The notes under the pieces were generated by a model. The model had not been told where the DNA came from and ran no database searches. It saw only the letters and a list, made by a program, of their open reading frames with translations. From an uncultured Alistipes sp. (GTDB lineage: Bacteria > Bacteroidota > Bacteroidia > Bacteroidales > Rikenellaceae), in assembly GCA_949283205.1 (NCBI GenBank), contig CASDSD010000031.1, forward strand, positions 1-64,000: DNA of 64,000 nt, read 5' to 3'. The translations under genes and the position numbers were made by a program. Positions 55,427-64,000 of this stretch are shown here, piece after piece. Each line of letters starts with the position of its first letter. Positions within the stretch are counted from its first letter, which is position 1.

Positions 55427-55630
55427 TCACCCGCGCCGTCCCCGTCAAAATCTTTTCAACGAACCTCATGCGGACAACCACCAACAGAGGAAAAACAACA
55501 ACGAACCCGCATGCCGCCATCGAGGCCGCGCCATCTCCGACAACGTCATTATCATACTCTGAAATCATACTCTGACTCCATACTTTCGGATCACAACCGC
55601 CTGCGGGGAACATCGTAACGCACAAATTAG

Positions 55631-55638
55631 TATCTTTG
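55631..55638 (+). promoter_or_regulatory. -7 box upstream of UbiA-like gene
   Basis: TATCTTTG matches TAnnTTTG 77 nt before the ATG at 55716. CATACTYT motifs are repeated on both sides (near 55554, 55567, 55578, 55656, 55673 and 55692); their role is unknown. Confidence 0.55.
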
Positions 55639-55715
55639 CGGCCGAACTTTTTTCATACTTTGAGTTCATAAAATCATACTTTGCGTTTCACCATCATACT
55701 TAAAACGCCCACGTA

Positions 55716-56600
55716 ATGGATATCATATCGAAATACGCCCGTCTGGTAAGATTCGCCCACACGATCTTCGCCATGCCCTTCGCCCTCACATCGTTCGTCT
55801 ACGCCCTGCGCGACATCGACTTCGGCCGCGCCGACAACTCCGCCCCCGTATGGTGGCTCACGCTGCTGGTGCAGGTGGTGCTGTGCATGGTCTTCGCCCG
55901 CAACGTGGCCATGGGCTTCAACCGCTGGGCCGACCGCCGCATCGACGCCGAGAACCCCCGCACGGCCGGCCGCGAGATCCCCGCAGGCAAGGTGTCGCCC
56001 CGCGCGGCACTGTGGTTCGTCATCATAAACGCCATACTCTTCATCGCCGTCGCCGCGACGATAAATTCCCTCACGGCAGCGCTGTCGCCCGTGGCGCTCT
56101 TCGTCATAATGTCGTACAGCTACTGCAAGCGTTTCACCTCGCTCTCGCACCTCGTGCTCGGGCTCTCGCTCTCGATAGCCCCCGTCGGCGCCTACATCGC
56201 CGTGACGGGGCACTTCGCCCTGGCTCCCTGCGTGCTGGCGCTGCTCGTGATGACGTGGTGCGGCGGCTTCGACATAATCTACGCCCTGCAGGACCGCGAC
56301 TTCGACCGCGCGCACGGCCTGCATTCGATTCCGGCGCGTTTCCCGGTACGCACGGCCCTCAACATCAGCATCGGACTGCATGCGGTGAGCGTCGCAGCGC
56401 TGGTGTGGTTCGTCACGATGCTCCCCGCCAGCGCATGGATATGGGCGGGAGCGGCAATATTCGTCGCCCTGCTCGTCGCGGAACACATACTCGTCACGCC
56501 CGGGCACCAGAAAAACATAGGCATCGCGTTCGGTACGCTCAACGGCCTTGCCAGCACGCTGCTGGCCGTATGTTTCATCATCGGGATGCTCACGGCATAG
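55716..56600 (+). CDS. UbiA-like polyprenyltransferase (probably menaquinone pathway)
   Basis: The 294-aa membrane protein has about nine hydrophobic segments and both prenyl-diphosphate/Mg motifs: NRWADRRIDAENPRTAGREI (NxxxDxxxD, about 69-88) and DIIYALQDRDFDRAHGLHSI (about 186-205). It attaches an isoprenoid chain to an aromatic acceptor in the inner membrane. As these bacteria use menaquinone, the acceptor is more likely a futalosine-pathway naphthoate (MqnP role) than 4-hydroxybenzoate, but that is inference. It may be co-transcribed with the transporter 24 nt downstream. Confidence 0.88.
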   Translation: MDIISKYARLVRFAHTIFAMPFALTSFVYALRDIDFGRADNSAPVWWLTLLVQVVLCMVFARNVAMGFNRWADRRIDAENPRTAGREIPAGKVSPRAALWFVIINAILFIAVAATINSLTAALSPVALFVIMSYSYCKRFTSLSHLVLGLSLSIAPVGAYIAVTGHFALAPCVLALLVMTWCGGFDIIYALQDRDFDRAHGLHSIPARFPVRTALNISIGLHAVSVAALVWFVTMLPASAWIWAGAAIFVALLVAEHILVTPGHQKNIGIAFGTLNGLASTLLAVCFIIGMLTA

Positions 56601-56624
56601 CCCCGCGCAAAGACACCTCGCACC

Positions 56625-57524
56625 ATGTGGTTGATACTCGCATTCCTCTCGGCCCTGCTGCTGGGATTCTACGACGTGGCAAAAAAACAGGCCCTGCGCG
56701 ACAACTCCGTGCCGGCGGTGCTGCTGCTCAACACACTCTTCTCGTCGCTCATATTCCTGCCGGCAATAGTGTCGAGCATATGCGGAAACGCATGGTTTGA
56801 CGGGACGGCATACTCCATACCCCTCGGCACGGCACATGACCACATGCTCGTGGCCATGAAGGCCGTGATCGTACTCTCGTCATGGGCATTCGGGTACTAC
56901 GGCATCAAGAATCTCCCCATCACCATCGTCGGCCCCATCAACGCCACACGTCCCGTGATGGTGCTCGTGGGGGCGCTGCTCATCTTCGGCGAGCGGCTCA
57001 ACGCCCTGCAATGGATCGGTGTGGCGCTGGCCGTGGTGTCGCTCTTCATGCTGAGCCGTGCCGGCCGCCGCGAGGGCATCGACTTCAGCCACAACAGGTG
57101 GATCGTATGCGTTGCCGCCGCCGCGCTGCTCGGCGCCGCCAGCGGCCTCTACGACCGCTTCCTCATGCAACAGCTGCCGCCCCTCTTCGTACAGGGCTGG
57201 TACAACCTCTACCAGCTGGGCATCATGCTTCTGGTCATGGCGACGCTGCGGCTGCTGCGCCACCGCGGCTCGACCCGCTTCCACTGGTCGTGGGCCATTC
57301 CCATGATTTCCGTCCTGCTCACGGCGGCAGACATGGCCTACTTCGTCGCCCTGAGCGACGCGGACGCCATGATCTCGGTGGTGTCGATGATACGCCGCGG
57401 CTCGGTGGTGGTGTCGTTCGCCTGCGGTGCGCTGCTCTTCCGCGAACGCAACCTGCGCGCAAAGGCCCTCGACCTCGTCCTGATCATCATAGGTATGATA
57501 TTCCTCTATTTCGGCAGCCGGTAG
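56625..57524 (+). CDS. EamA/DMT-family transporter
   Basis: The 299-aa inner-membrane protein has about ten hydrophobic segments in two EamA repeats, e.g. NLPITIVGPINATRPVMVLV in the first and VSMIRRGSVVVSFACGALLF in the second. The family exports small metabolites or drugs. No substrate is evident. It follows the UbiA-like gene closely and ends before a strong hairpin. Confidence 0.88.
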   Translation: MWLILAFLSALLLGFYDVAKKQALRDNSVPAVLLLNTLFSSLIFLPAIVSSICGNAWFDGTAYSIPLGTAHDHMLVAMKAVIVLSSWAFGYYGIKNLPITIVGPINATRPVMVLVGALLIFGERLNALQWIGVALAVVSLFMLSRAGRREGIDFSHNRWIVCVAAAALLGAASGLYDRFLMQQLPPLFVQGWYNLYQLGIMLLVMATLRLLRHRGSTRFHWSWAIPMISVLLTAADMAYFVALSDADAMISVVSMIRRGSVVVSFACGALLFRERNLRAKALDLVLIIIGMIFLYFGSR

Positions 57525-57553
57525 CGCCGCCGAAAGACATAACCATAAACACA

Positions 57554-57590
57554 ACAGTGCGCCGACTTCGATCGGCGCACTGTCATTTTC
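57554..57590 (+). terminator. hairpin terminator after EamA gene
   Basis: ACAGTGCGCCGA (57554-57565) and TCGGCGCACTGT (57572-57583) form a perfect 12-bp stem with a 6-nt loop; CATTTTC follows, so the T run is short. Confidence 0.8.
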
Positions 57591-57638
57591 ACGACAGCCA
57601 AAATCATTTCAGACAACGCATATCCGGATTTATTTGCG

Positions 57639-57646
57639 TAAATTTG
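57639..57646 (+). promoter_or_regulatory. -7 box of GH78 gene
   Basis: TAAATTTG matches TAnnTTTG 39 nt before the ATG at 57686. No TTG was found at the consensus distance. Confidence 0.5.
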
Positions 57647-57685
57647 TAAGGAATACCAACAACCCCATACAAAACACGCCACGCC

Positions 57686-60415
57686 ATGAAGAAACTGTTT
57701 CCGCTACTATTCGTGTCAATCCTTCTCGGGTGTACGTTCACCTGCCCGGCAGCCGCACCGGCAAAGGTCGAACGGCTGCTCACCGACATGAAAACCAACC
57801 CCGAAGGCATAGAATCGCCCCGCCCCCTCTTTTCGTGGAACACGATATCCGATGCCCGCGACGTGCGCCAGACCTCGTACCGCATACAGGTCGCTACCTC
57901 GGAGGCCGACCTCAAGCGCGGGCGCAACCTCGTATGGGACTCCGGCGAAGTTATCTCCGACCGTTCGATCCTTGTCGAATACGAGGGCCCCGCGCTCAAG
58001 TCGCGCACGGCCTACTTCTGGCGCGTGAAGGTCGGCACCAACCTCGGCCTGGGGCGCTGGAGCGACGTCGCCCGCTGGTCTATGGGCATCCTCGACCCTG
58101 CGGAGTGGCAGGCCGAATGGATCGGCGAGAACGCCATGTCGAACGAGGGCGAGACCGACCAGGGCAACACCCGCCTTGCGGCCCGCTACCTGCGCAAGAC
58201 GTTCGACGTCGGCGGCAAGGTCACGCGCGCAGTCCTCTACATCAGCGGCCTGGGATCATCCGAGTCCTACATAAACGGCCGCCGCGTCAGTGACGATGTC
58301 CTCTCGCCCACGCCGTCGCTCTATTCGTCACGCGTCTATTACAACACCTACGACGTCACCGACCTTATCGGCAAGGGCGGCAACGTGCTGGGCGTGACGC
58401 TCGGGAACGGCCGCTACTTCACCATGCGGTCGGGCGGCATCATGCACTTCGGGCTGCCGTCGCTGCTCGCACGCCTCGAGATAGAGTATGCCGACGGCAC
58501 CACCGAGGCCGTAGTGAGCGACACCTCGTGGCGTGTCACCTCGCGCGGCCCCATCGTGGCCAACAACGAGTTCGACGGCGAGGAGTACGACGCGCGCCGC
58601 GAACTTGCGGGATGGAACACCGTGCAGTACGACGACTCGGCGTGGAAACAGGCCGACCGCATGAAGGCGCCCGAAGGAACGCTGCACGCGCAGCCCAACC
58701 CCAACATCGCCATACAGGACGAGATAACGCCTGCGAGCGTCACGGCGCGCCCCGACGGCAAGGTGATCGTCGACATGGGGCAGAACATGGTGGGATGGCT
58801 CGGCGTGAGGTTCAACGGCCGCGCCGGAAAGCCCGTGACGATGCGTTTCGCCGAGATCCTCAACCCCGACTCGACGCTCTATACGGCCAACCTGCGCACG
58901 GCGCGCGCCACGGATATCTACACCCCCGCCCGCGACGGGGAGTTCGAGTGGCAGCCGAGTTTCACATACCACGGCTTCCGCTATGTCGAGATCGACGGCC
59001 TGGACTACACGCCCGCAGCCGCCGACATGACTGGATATGTATTCTACGACCGCATGCGCACCACGGGCCGTTTCGAGAGCTCGATACCGCTGCTCGACCG
59101 CATCCACCGCAACGCCTTCTGGGGCATACGGGGCAACTACCGCGGCATGCCCACAGACTGCCCGCAGCGCGACGAGCGCATGGGATGGCTCGGTGACCGC
59201 GCCACGGGAGCCAGCGGCGAGGCATACCTCTTCGACAACGCGCTGCTCTACGACAAGTGGCTGCAGGATATCGAGGACTCGCGCAGCCCAGAGGGCGGCA
59301 TCTCGGTCGTCTCGCCCCGCTTCTGGACCATCTACGGCGACGAGGTGACATGGGCCTCGGCCTTCTTCTACTGTGCCGACATGCTCTACCGCCACTATGG
59401 CGACGACCGTGCCATACGGCGCCACTACGACGCCATGAAACGCTGGGTTGAGTTCACCTGCGAGAGGTCGCTGCGCAACGGCGTCATCGTGAACGACGTC
59501 TACGGAGACTGGTGTATGCCGCCCGAGGCACAGACGCTCATCCACTCGCAGGATCCTGCACGCAAGACCGCCGGAGCGATCCTCAGCACCACCGTCTTCT
59601 ACGACATACTGCACAGGATGGCGCGTTTCGCCGATATCTGCGGCCGGGAGCAGGATATCGAAGGATACCTGCAGCTGGCCGAGCAGATCAGACAGGCCTA
59701 CAACGAACAGTTCTTCGACCGCGAGACGGCCCGCTACGGCAACAATACGGTGACGGGCAACCTGCTCTCGCTGCGGCTGGGGCTGGTGCCCGAGGGCTAT
59801 GAGCAGAAGGTTTTCGACAACATAGTCCACAAGACCGAGGTCGAACTGGGCGGTCACGTAAGCACGGGCGTACTCGGTGTGCAGCACCTCATGCGCGGCC
59901 TGTCGGAGCGCGGACGCGAAGACCTCGCCCTGCGCATAGCAACCAACGAGGACTACCCGAGCTGGGGATACATGATCGCCAAGGGTGCCACAACGATATG
60001 GGAGCTCTGGAACGGCGACACGGCCGACCCTGCGATGAACTCCGCCAACCACGTGATGCTGCTGGGCGACCTGATGATATGGTACTACGAGGATCTGGCC
60101 GGTATCAAGTGCGCAGAGGGTTATCAAGGGTTCAGGAAGATCGACATGTCGCCCGTCTTCCCCGAGGGTCTCGACCACGTCAAGGCGTCCTATGACTCGG
60201 TCTACGGCACCATTGCGAGCGACTGGAGCCGCAGCGACGGCCGCTTCGAGTGGAACATCACCATCCCGTGCAACACCACGGCCGCGGTACGCATACCCGA
60301 GGCGTTCGGCGTGAAGGCCGAGGTCGGCAACGGCGTGCGCAGCGTGTCGGAGCAGGGCGACGATATCGTTATCGAGATCGGCTCGGGCAGCTACACCTTC
60401 ACGAACGGCAGATAA
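57686..60415 (+). CDS. GH78 alpha-L-rhamnosidase
   Basis: The 909-aa enzyme has a signal sequence with a possible lipobox (LLGC, Cys16). N-terminal beta domains follow, including YRIQVATSEADL and the EWQAEWIGEN region, then the (alpha/alpha)6 catalytic barrel and a C-terminal beta domain. The acid-rich GH78 signature PTDCPQRDERMGWLGD lies near residues 489-504. GDWCMPPEAQT and TTIWELWNGD follow at the usual places. It removes terminal alpha-L-rhamnose from plant or bacterial glycans. It is transcribed alone. Confidence 0.94.
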   Translation: MKKLFPLLFVSILLGCTFTCPAAAPAKVERLLTDMKTNPEGIESPRPLFSWNTISDARDVRQTSYRIQVATSEADLKRGRNLVWDSGEVISDRSILVEYEGPALKSRTAYFWRVKVGTNLGLGRWSDVARWSMGILDPAEWQAEWIGENAMSNEGETDQGNTRLAARYLRKTFDVGGKVTRAVLYISGLGSSESYINGRRVSDDVLSPTPSLYSSRVYYNTYDVTDLIGKGGNVLGVTLGNGRYFTMRSGGIMHFGLPSLLARLEIEYADGTTEAVVSDTSWRVTSRGPIVANNEFDGEEYDARRELAGWNTVQYDDSAWKQADRMKAPEGTLHAQPNPNIAIQDEITPASVTARPDGKVIVDMGQNMVGWLGVRFNGRAGKPVTMRFAEILNPDSTLYTANLRTARATDIYTPARDGEFEWQPSFTYHGFRYVEIDGLDYTPAAADMTGYVFYDRMRTTGRFESSIPLLDRIHRNAFWGIRGNYRGMPTDCPQRDERMGWLGDRATGASGEAYLFDNALLYDKWLQDIEDSRSPEGGISVVSPRFWTIYGDEVTWASAFFYCADMLYRHYGDDRAIRRHYDAMKRWVEFTCERSLRNGVIVNDVYGDWCMPPEAQTLIHSQDPARKTAGAILSTTVFYDILHRMARFADICGREQDIEGYLQLAEQIRQAYNEQFFDRETARYGNNTVTGNLLSLRLGLVPEGYEQKVFDNIVHKTEVELGGHVSTGVLGVQHLMRGLSERGREDLALRIATNEDYPSWGYMIAKGATTIWELWNGDTADPAMNSANHVMLLGDLMIWYYEDLAGIKCAEGYQGFRKIDMSPVFPEGLDHVKASYDSVYGTIASDWSRSDGRFEWNITIPCNTTAAVRIPEAFGVKAEVGNGVRSVSEQGDDIVIEIGSGSYTFTNGR

Positions 60416-60443
60416 GAGCCGGCAGGCTTCCTGCACGATAACG

Positions 60444-60473
60444 GGCGGCCGCTCCACGCATGGGGCGGCCGCC
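60444..60473 (+). terminator. strong hairpin after GH78 gene
   Basis: GGCGGCCGCTCC (60444-60455) pairs with GGGGCGGCCGCC (60462-60473), 12 bp with one G-T pair and a 6-nt loop. No T run follows, so it may need Rho or act as a 3' stabiliser. Confidence 0.65.
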
Positions 60474-60544
60474 TGCATTACCCCCTGCGGCGCAGAGACT
60501 TCATATTTCGGCTCCCCGAGAGATCATATTACGCGAAATCTTCG

Positions 60545-60552
60545 TATATTTG
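60545..60552 (+). promoter_or_regulatory. -7 box of pheT
   Basis: TATATTTG matches TAnnTTTG 39 nt before the ATG at 60592. No leader peptide or attenuator is seen in this short leader. Confidence 0.6.
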
Positions 60553-60591
60553 TCCGTATTTTGCGCAAACGAAACTAAAAACACATATATC

Positions 60592-63054
60592 ATGGAGATA
60601 TCATTCAACTGGTTGAAGAAGTATATCGACCTCGACATCTCGGCCGAAGAGACGGCGACAATACTCACCGACATAGGACTCGAAGTGGAGGATTTCCGCA
60701 AGGTGGAGACCATCCGCGGCGGCCTGGCGGGCGTGGTTGTGGGCGAGGTCGTCGAGTGCGAGGACCATCCCGACTCGGACCACCTGCACGTCACGGAGGT
60801 CAATGTCGGCGGCGAGGCCCCGCTGCGCATCGTCTGCGGCGCCCCCAACTGCCGCAAGGGACTCAAGGTTCTCTGCGCCACGATCGGCTCGGTGCTCTAC
60901 CCCAACGGCGGTGACGAGCCCTTCAAGATCAAGCGCAGCAAGATCCGCGGTGTCGAGTCGATGGGTATGCTCTGCGCCGAGGACGAGCTCGGCATCGGCA
61001 CCGACCATGCCGGCATCATGGAGCTGCCCGCAGATGCCCCGGTGGGAATGCCGGCACGCGAGTTTCTCCATATCAAGGATGACTATCTGATCGGCATAGG
61101 CCTCACGCCCAACCGTATCGACGCAGCCTCGCACATAGGCGTGGCGCGAGATCTGGCGGCCTACCTCCGCAGCCGCGGCAAGCAGGTGAGCCTCAAGCTT
61201 CCCTCGGTGGACGACTTCGCCGTCGACAACCACGACATGCCGATCGAGATCGTCGTCGAGAACAGCGCCGCCGCACCCCGCTATGCGGGCCTCACGGTCA
61301 CGGGCTGCAAGATAGCCCCCTCGCCCGAGTGGATGCAGAACGAGCTGCGCGCCGCGGGCATAAACCCCAAGAACAACCTTGTGGATATCACCAACTACAT
61401 CCTCTTCGAGCTGGGGCAGCCCCTGCACGCCTTCGACGCCGACAAGATCGAGGGCCGCAAGGTCGTCGTGCGCAACTGCGCCGAGGGTACGCCCTTCGTC
61501 ACGCTCGACGGCGTGGAGCGCAAGCTCTCGTCGGAGGACCTCATGATATGCTCGGCCGAGCGTCCGATGTGTATCGGCGGCGTTTTCGGCGGCCTCGACT
61601 CGGGCATCAGCGACACCACGACAAACGTATTCCTCGAGAGCGCCTACTTCAACCCCGTCTCGATCCGCAAGTCGGCAAAGCGCCACGGACTCAATACCGA
61701 CGCCTCGTTCCGCTTCGAGCGCGGCATCGACCCCAACATACAGGTCTATGCCCTCAAGCGCGCCGCCCTGCTGATGAAGGAGCTGGCCGGAGGCAAGATC
61801 TCGAGCGAGATTACCGACATCAACCCCACGCCGGCACAGGATTTCGTCTTCGACATATCGTTCTCGCGCATCGACTCGCTCGTGGGCAAGCACATCCCCG
61901 AGCTGACCGTACGCACGATCCTCGACGCGCTGGAGGTGAAGATCCTCGCACAGAAGGACGACACGCTCACCGTTGCCGTACCGCCCTACCGCGTGGACGT
62001 ACGCCGCGAGGCAGACCTCATAGAGGACATACTGCGAATCTACGGCTACAACAACGTCGAGATCCCGCACCGCGTCAACTCGACGCTCTCGTACGCACCG
62101 AAGCCCGACAAGACCAGTCTCGTAAACATCGCCTCGGATTTCCTCTCGGCAAACGGCTACACGGAGATCATGTCCAACTCACTGACCAAGGGGGCCTACT
62201 ACGACTGTCTGACCTCCTACCCCGCCTCGGCGTGCGTACGCATACTCAACCCCCTGAGCGCCGACCTCAACGTATTGCGCCAGACGCTGCTCTTCAACAC
62301 ACTCGAGGCCGTGGAGCTCAACATCAACCACCGCAACGGCGACCTCAAGATCTACGAGGTGGGCAACTGCTACTACTACGACCAGAGCGTCGAGACCGAG
62401 AACCCGCTCGACCGCTACAGCGAGAAATACCGTCTCGCCATCGCCGTCACGGGCGCCGACACCGCACCCTCGTGGAACACAAAACCCGCACCCGTATCAT
62501 TCCACACGCTGCGTGCCGCCGTCGAGAAGCTGTTGCGCCGCTTCGGCATAGACATCTACTCGCTGCACTGCGAAAGCTGTGACTGCGACCTCTTCTCCGA
62601 TGCCATCGTCCTCACGCAGGGCAAGCGCGAGGTGGTGCGCATGGGTGTCGTCTCACCCAAACTGCGCCGCACGTTCGACATCAAGCAGGAGATATATTTC
62701 GCCGAGATAGAGTTCGACGCCCTCGTCAGGATCGCATCGAAGCACCATGTCGCAGCCGAGGAGCTGTCGAAGTTCCCCGAGGTGAAACGCGACCTGGCGC
62801 TGCTCGTGGACAAGAACGTCACCTTCTCGCAGCTGCGCGACATAGCATTCGCAACGGAGAAGAAACTGCTCAAGCGTGTGGTTCTCTTCGACGTATATGA
62901 GGGCGACAAATTGCCCGAGGGTAAGAAATCGTACGCCCTGAGCTTCACGCTCGAGGACAAGACGCAGACGCTCAACGACAAGGTCATCGAGAAGACGATG
63001 GGCAATCTGGCCCGTCAGCTCGAGGCCCGCGCCGGCGCCCAGATACGTTCGTAA
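60592..63054 (+). CDS. pheT: phenylalanine--tRNA ligase beta subunit
   Basis: The 820-aa subunit charges tRNA-Phe together with PheS, whose gene is not in the window. Its domains in order are: MEISFNWLKKYIDLDIS and an EMAP-type tRNA-binding domain (about 40-155, with DHPDSDHLHV); the B3/B4 editing domain; B5 (near 405-475); the catalytic-like core; and the C-terminal FDX-ACB RNA-binding domain (SKFPEVKRDLALLVDKNVTF onward). The ATG at 60592 follows from the family N-terminus. pheT is separated from pheS in many Bacteroidetes. Confidence 0.97.
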   Translation: MEISFNWLKKYIDLDISAEETATILTDIGLEVEDFRKVETIRGGLAGVVVGEVVECEDHPDSDHLHVTEVNVGGEAPLRIVCGAPNCRKGLKVLCATIGSVLYPNGGDEPFKIKRSKIRGVESMGMLCAEDELGIGTDHAGIMELPADAPVGMPAREFLHIKDDYLIGIGLTPNRIDAASHIGVARDLAAYLRSRGKQVSLKLPSVDDFAVDNHDMPIEIVVENSAAAPRYAGLTVTGCKIAPSPEWMQNELRAAGINPKNNLVDITNYILFELGQPLHAFDADKIEGRKVVVRNCAEGTPFVTLDGVERKLSSEDLMICSAERPMCIGGVFGGLDSGISDTTTNVFLESAYFNPVSIRKSAKRHGLNTDASFRFERGIDPNIQVYALKRAALLMKELAGGKISSEITDINPTPAQDFVFDISFSRIDSLVGKHIPELTVRTILDALEVKILAQKDDTLTVAVPPYRVDVRREADLIEDILRIYGYNNVEIPHRVNSTLSYAPKPDKTSLVNIASDFLSANGYTEIMSNSLTKGAYYDCLTSYPASACVRILNPLSADLNVLRQTLLFNTLEAVELNINHRNGDLKIYEVGNCYYYDQSVETENPLDRYSEKYRLAIAVTGADTAPSWNTKPAPVSFHTLRAAVEKLLRRFGIDIYSLHCESCDCDLFSDAIVLTQGKREVVRMGVVSPKLRRTFDIKQEIYFAEIEFDALVRIASKHHVAAEELSKFPEVKRDLALLVDKNVTFSQLRDIAFATEKKLLKRVVLFDVYEGDKLPEGKKSYALSFTLEDKTQTLNDKVIEKTMGNLARQLEARAGAQIRS

Positions 63055-63077
63055 CGCGACCCTATCCCACAGAAAAA

Positions 63078-63106
63078 GAGCCGCACCCGAAAGGTGCGGC
63101 TCTTTT
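63078..63106. terminator. bidirectional terminator between pheT and GH20 gene
   Basis: GAGCCGCACC (63078-63087) and GGTGCGGCTC (63093-63102) form a perfect 10-bp stem with a CGAAA loop, T after it and A before it, so it works for both strands. Confidence 0.9.
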
Positions 63107-63125
63107 CGTACATGCCTCACGGAGA

Positions 63126-64000
63126 CTATTGCAACAGAGGATATACCCACGGCGACTGCAGCGTGACGAAGGCGGCGCCGTTGCCGTCCTTCGTGCATAC
63201 CACGCGCACGGCCTTGATCGCATGGTCCGGATTATTTATGGCGCCGATGCCGTTCTCCAGGTCGCACACGCGGCGGAAGGTCTCGCCGTCGCTGCTCACC
63301 TCCATGTACCCCTGCTCGAAGATGTTGCGCGGCAGCTGCACATACCCCGTGCGTATCTCCATGCGGCGGCAGCGCACAGGCTCGTCGAAGGTGAAGAGGA
63401 TCCAGTCGCCGTTCATGCATGTGCGGCCCGTGTAGGCTATGCGTCCGTCATACGAGGCGGCATTGGTATATGGATATTTCGTGCTCGGCGGTATCGACGA
63501 GGTCACGGTAACCTTCGGCTGCGCCATGCGGAACCGCTCCTCGACACCCGCCTCGGGACTTACAGCCTCGCCGAAACGGCTGCGGAAGGCATAGAGCTGC
63601 GGCTTGTCGGTGGCAATGGGCCCCGCATACTCGTGTTCCGTCCCCCCATCCTCGCCTACTACCGTATAATAGAGGCGTGAGCGGTCGTCCGTCGATGCCG
63701 TCAGCACGCCGTCGGCATACGACACCTTCGGCGGGAAGAGGCGGAAGCCGACACCCATCGCCGCGAGGCGGCTGTAGTGGCCTGCCTTGAGACGCTCGTA
63801 CATGTCGCTCCACACGCGGCCGTCGCCACACCACCCGATCTCGCTCAGCGAACAGATACGCGGATAGGTCATATAGTAGAGGTAGTCGGGCTCCATGTCG
63901 CGGTGCGAGAGGTAAACCTCGCTGAAGAAGCTCGCCTCGACACCCTGCACGTTGCGCATCTCGTCCGCCGTGAAGCCCTGCTCCGCAAAATCGAACGAGT
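63126..64000 (-). CDS. GH20 beta-hexosaminidase-like enzyme, C-terminal part
   Basis: The frame is open to the window edge, so only the last 291 or so residues are seen. They include the end of the GH20 barrel (GVEASFFSEVYLSHRDMEPD and the ICSLSEIGW block). A linker and a C-terminal domain with YDGRIAYTGRTC and RRMEIRTGYVQLPR follow, resembling a chitobiase/F5-8-type carbohydrate-binding domain. The family removes N-acetylhexosamine from glycans. The catalytic DE pair must lie beyond the edge. An internal ATG at 63959 is not the start. Confidence 0.85.
   Translation of the reverse strand, partial: SFDFAEQGFTADEMRNVQGVEASFFSEVYLSHRDMEPDYLYYMTYPRICSLSEIGWCGDGRVWSDMYERLKAGHYSRLAAMGVGFRLFPPKVSYADGVLTASTDDRSRLYYTVVGEDGGTEHEYAGPIATDKPQLYAFRSRFGEAVSPEAGVEERFRMAQPKVTVTSSIPPSTKYPYTNAASYDGRIAYTGRTCMNGDWILFTFDEPVRCRRMEIRTGYVQLPRNIFEQGYMEVSSDGETFRRVCDLENGIGAINNPDHAIKAVRVVCTKDGNGAAFVTLQSPWVYPLLQ

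Noticed and set aside
58328..60478. 716-codon open frame antisense to the GH78 gene
   Set aside because: High GC and codon bias of the sense gene leave the antisense frame open. The composition (Val, Ala, Arg, His rich) matches no family.
60460..60591. Longer pheT start at 60460
   Set aside because: It includes the GH78 hairpin and the promoter box; the PheT family begins at MEISFNWLKKY.

Overview
The window looks like chromosome of a Bacteroidales bacterium. A GC-rich Rikenellaceae such as Alistipes is my best guess, by inference only. The reasons are: -7 promoter boxes of the Bacteroidetes form TAnnTTTG, several with a TTG about 19-20 nt upstream; start codons without clear Shine-Dalgarno sequences; and families typical of the phylum (TonB receptor, PCMD and GIN-domain lipoproteins, long Wza-type exporter, fused DAHP synthase/chorismate mutase, membrane-anchored MurF-like ligase). 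Most of the window is GC-rich, while about 35.9-51.1 kb is clearly AT-rich.

Layout. 0.3-2.6 kb: an exported Gfo/Idh/MocA oxidoreductase and a DUF1080 lipoprotein, a pair known from 3-keto-glycoside metabolism. 2.9-6.7 kb: a TonB-dependent receptor divergent from a LuxR-type regulator, both apparently leaderless, then a lipoprotein nitroreductase. 6.7-11.0 kb: the phenylalanine/tyrosine operon (prephenate dehydratase, aminotransferase, prephenate dehydrogenase, DAHP synthase/chorismate mutase), preceded by a Phe/Tyr-rich leader peptide and a complete set of alternative hairpins forming a ribosome-dependent attenuator. 11.1-14.8 kb: alpha/beta hydrolase, MurF-like ligase and Ddl. 15.1-19.7 kb: GH13 enzyme, acyltransferase, a basic lipoprotein and a small outer-membrane barrel protein.

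19.8-32.0 kb, minus strand: one long surface-polysaccharide operon reading from the 32.0 kb end: Wza-type exporter, Wzz-type co-polymerase, WecA-like initiating transferase, UDP-glucose dehydrogenase, aminotransferase, NTP_transf_5 protein and the four dTDP-rhamnose genes. 32.2-35.8 kb: flavin reductase, GH16 glucanase, a nitrilase-family amidase gene split by an in-frame TAG, and a GIN-domain lipoprotein.

35.9-50.3 kb: an AT-rich, probably horizontally acquired glycan assembly locus. It holds a decayed glycosyltransferase, UDP-galactopyranose mutase and GT2 on the minus strand, then flippase, an FrhB-like iron-sulfur protein, a pyruvyl transferase-like protein, a second UDP-sugar dehydrogenase, glycosyltransferases and a Wzy-like polymerase on the plus strand. 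Together with the 19.8-32 kb operon it could build and export a polymer containing rhamnose, uronic acid and galactofuranose, possibly pyruvylated. The locus ends near tRNA-Gly(CCC), followed by a 15-bp minisatellite that includes a duplicated 3' end of lepA.

51.8-64.0 kb: lepA, a PCMD lipoprotein, a UbiA-like prenyltransferase, an EamA transporter, a GH78 rhamnosidase, pheT and the C-terminal part of a GH20 enzyme cut by the window edge. The items most worth following are the Phe/Tyr attenuator, the TAG-split amidase, the FrhB/pyruvyltransferase pair and the lepA-tail minisatellite.
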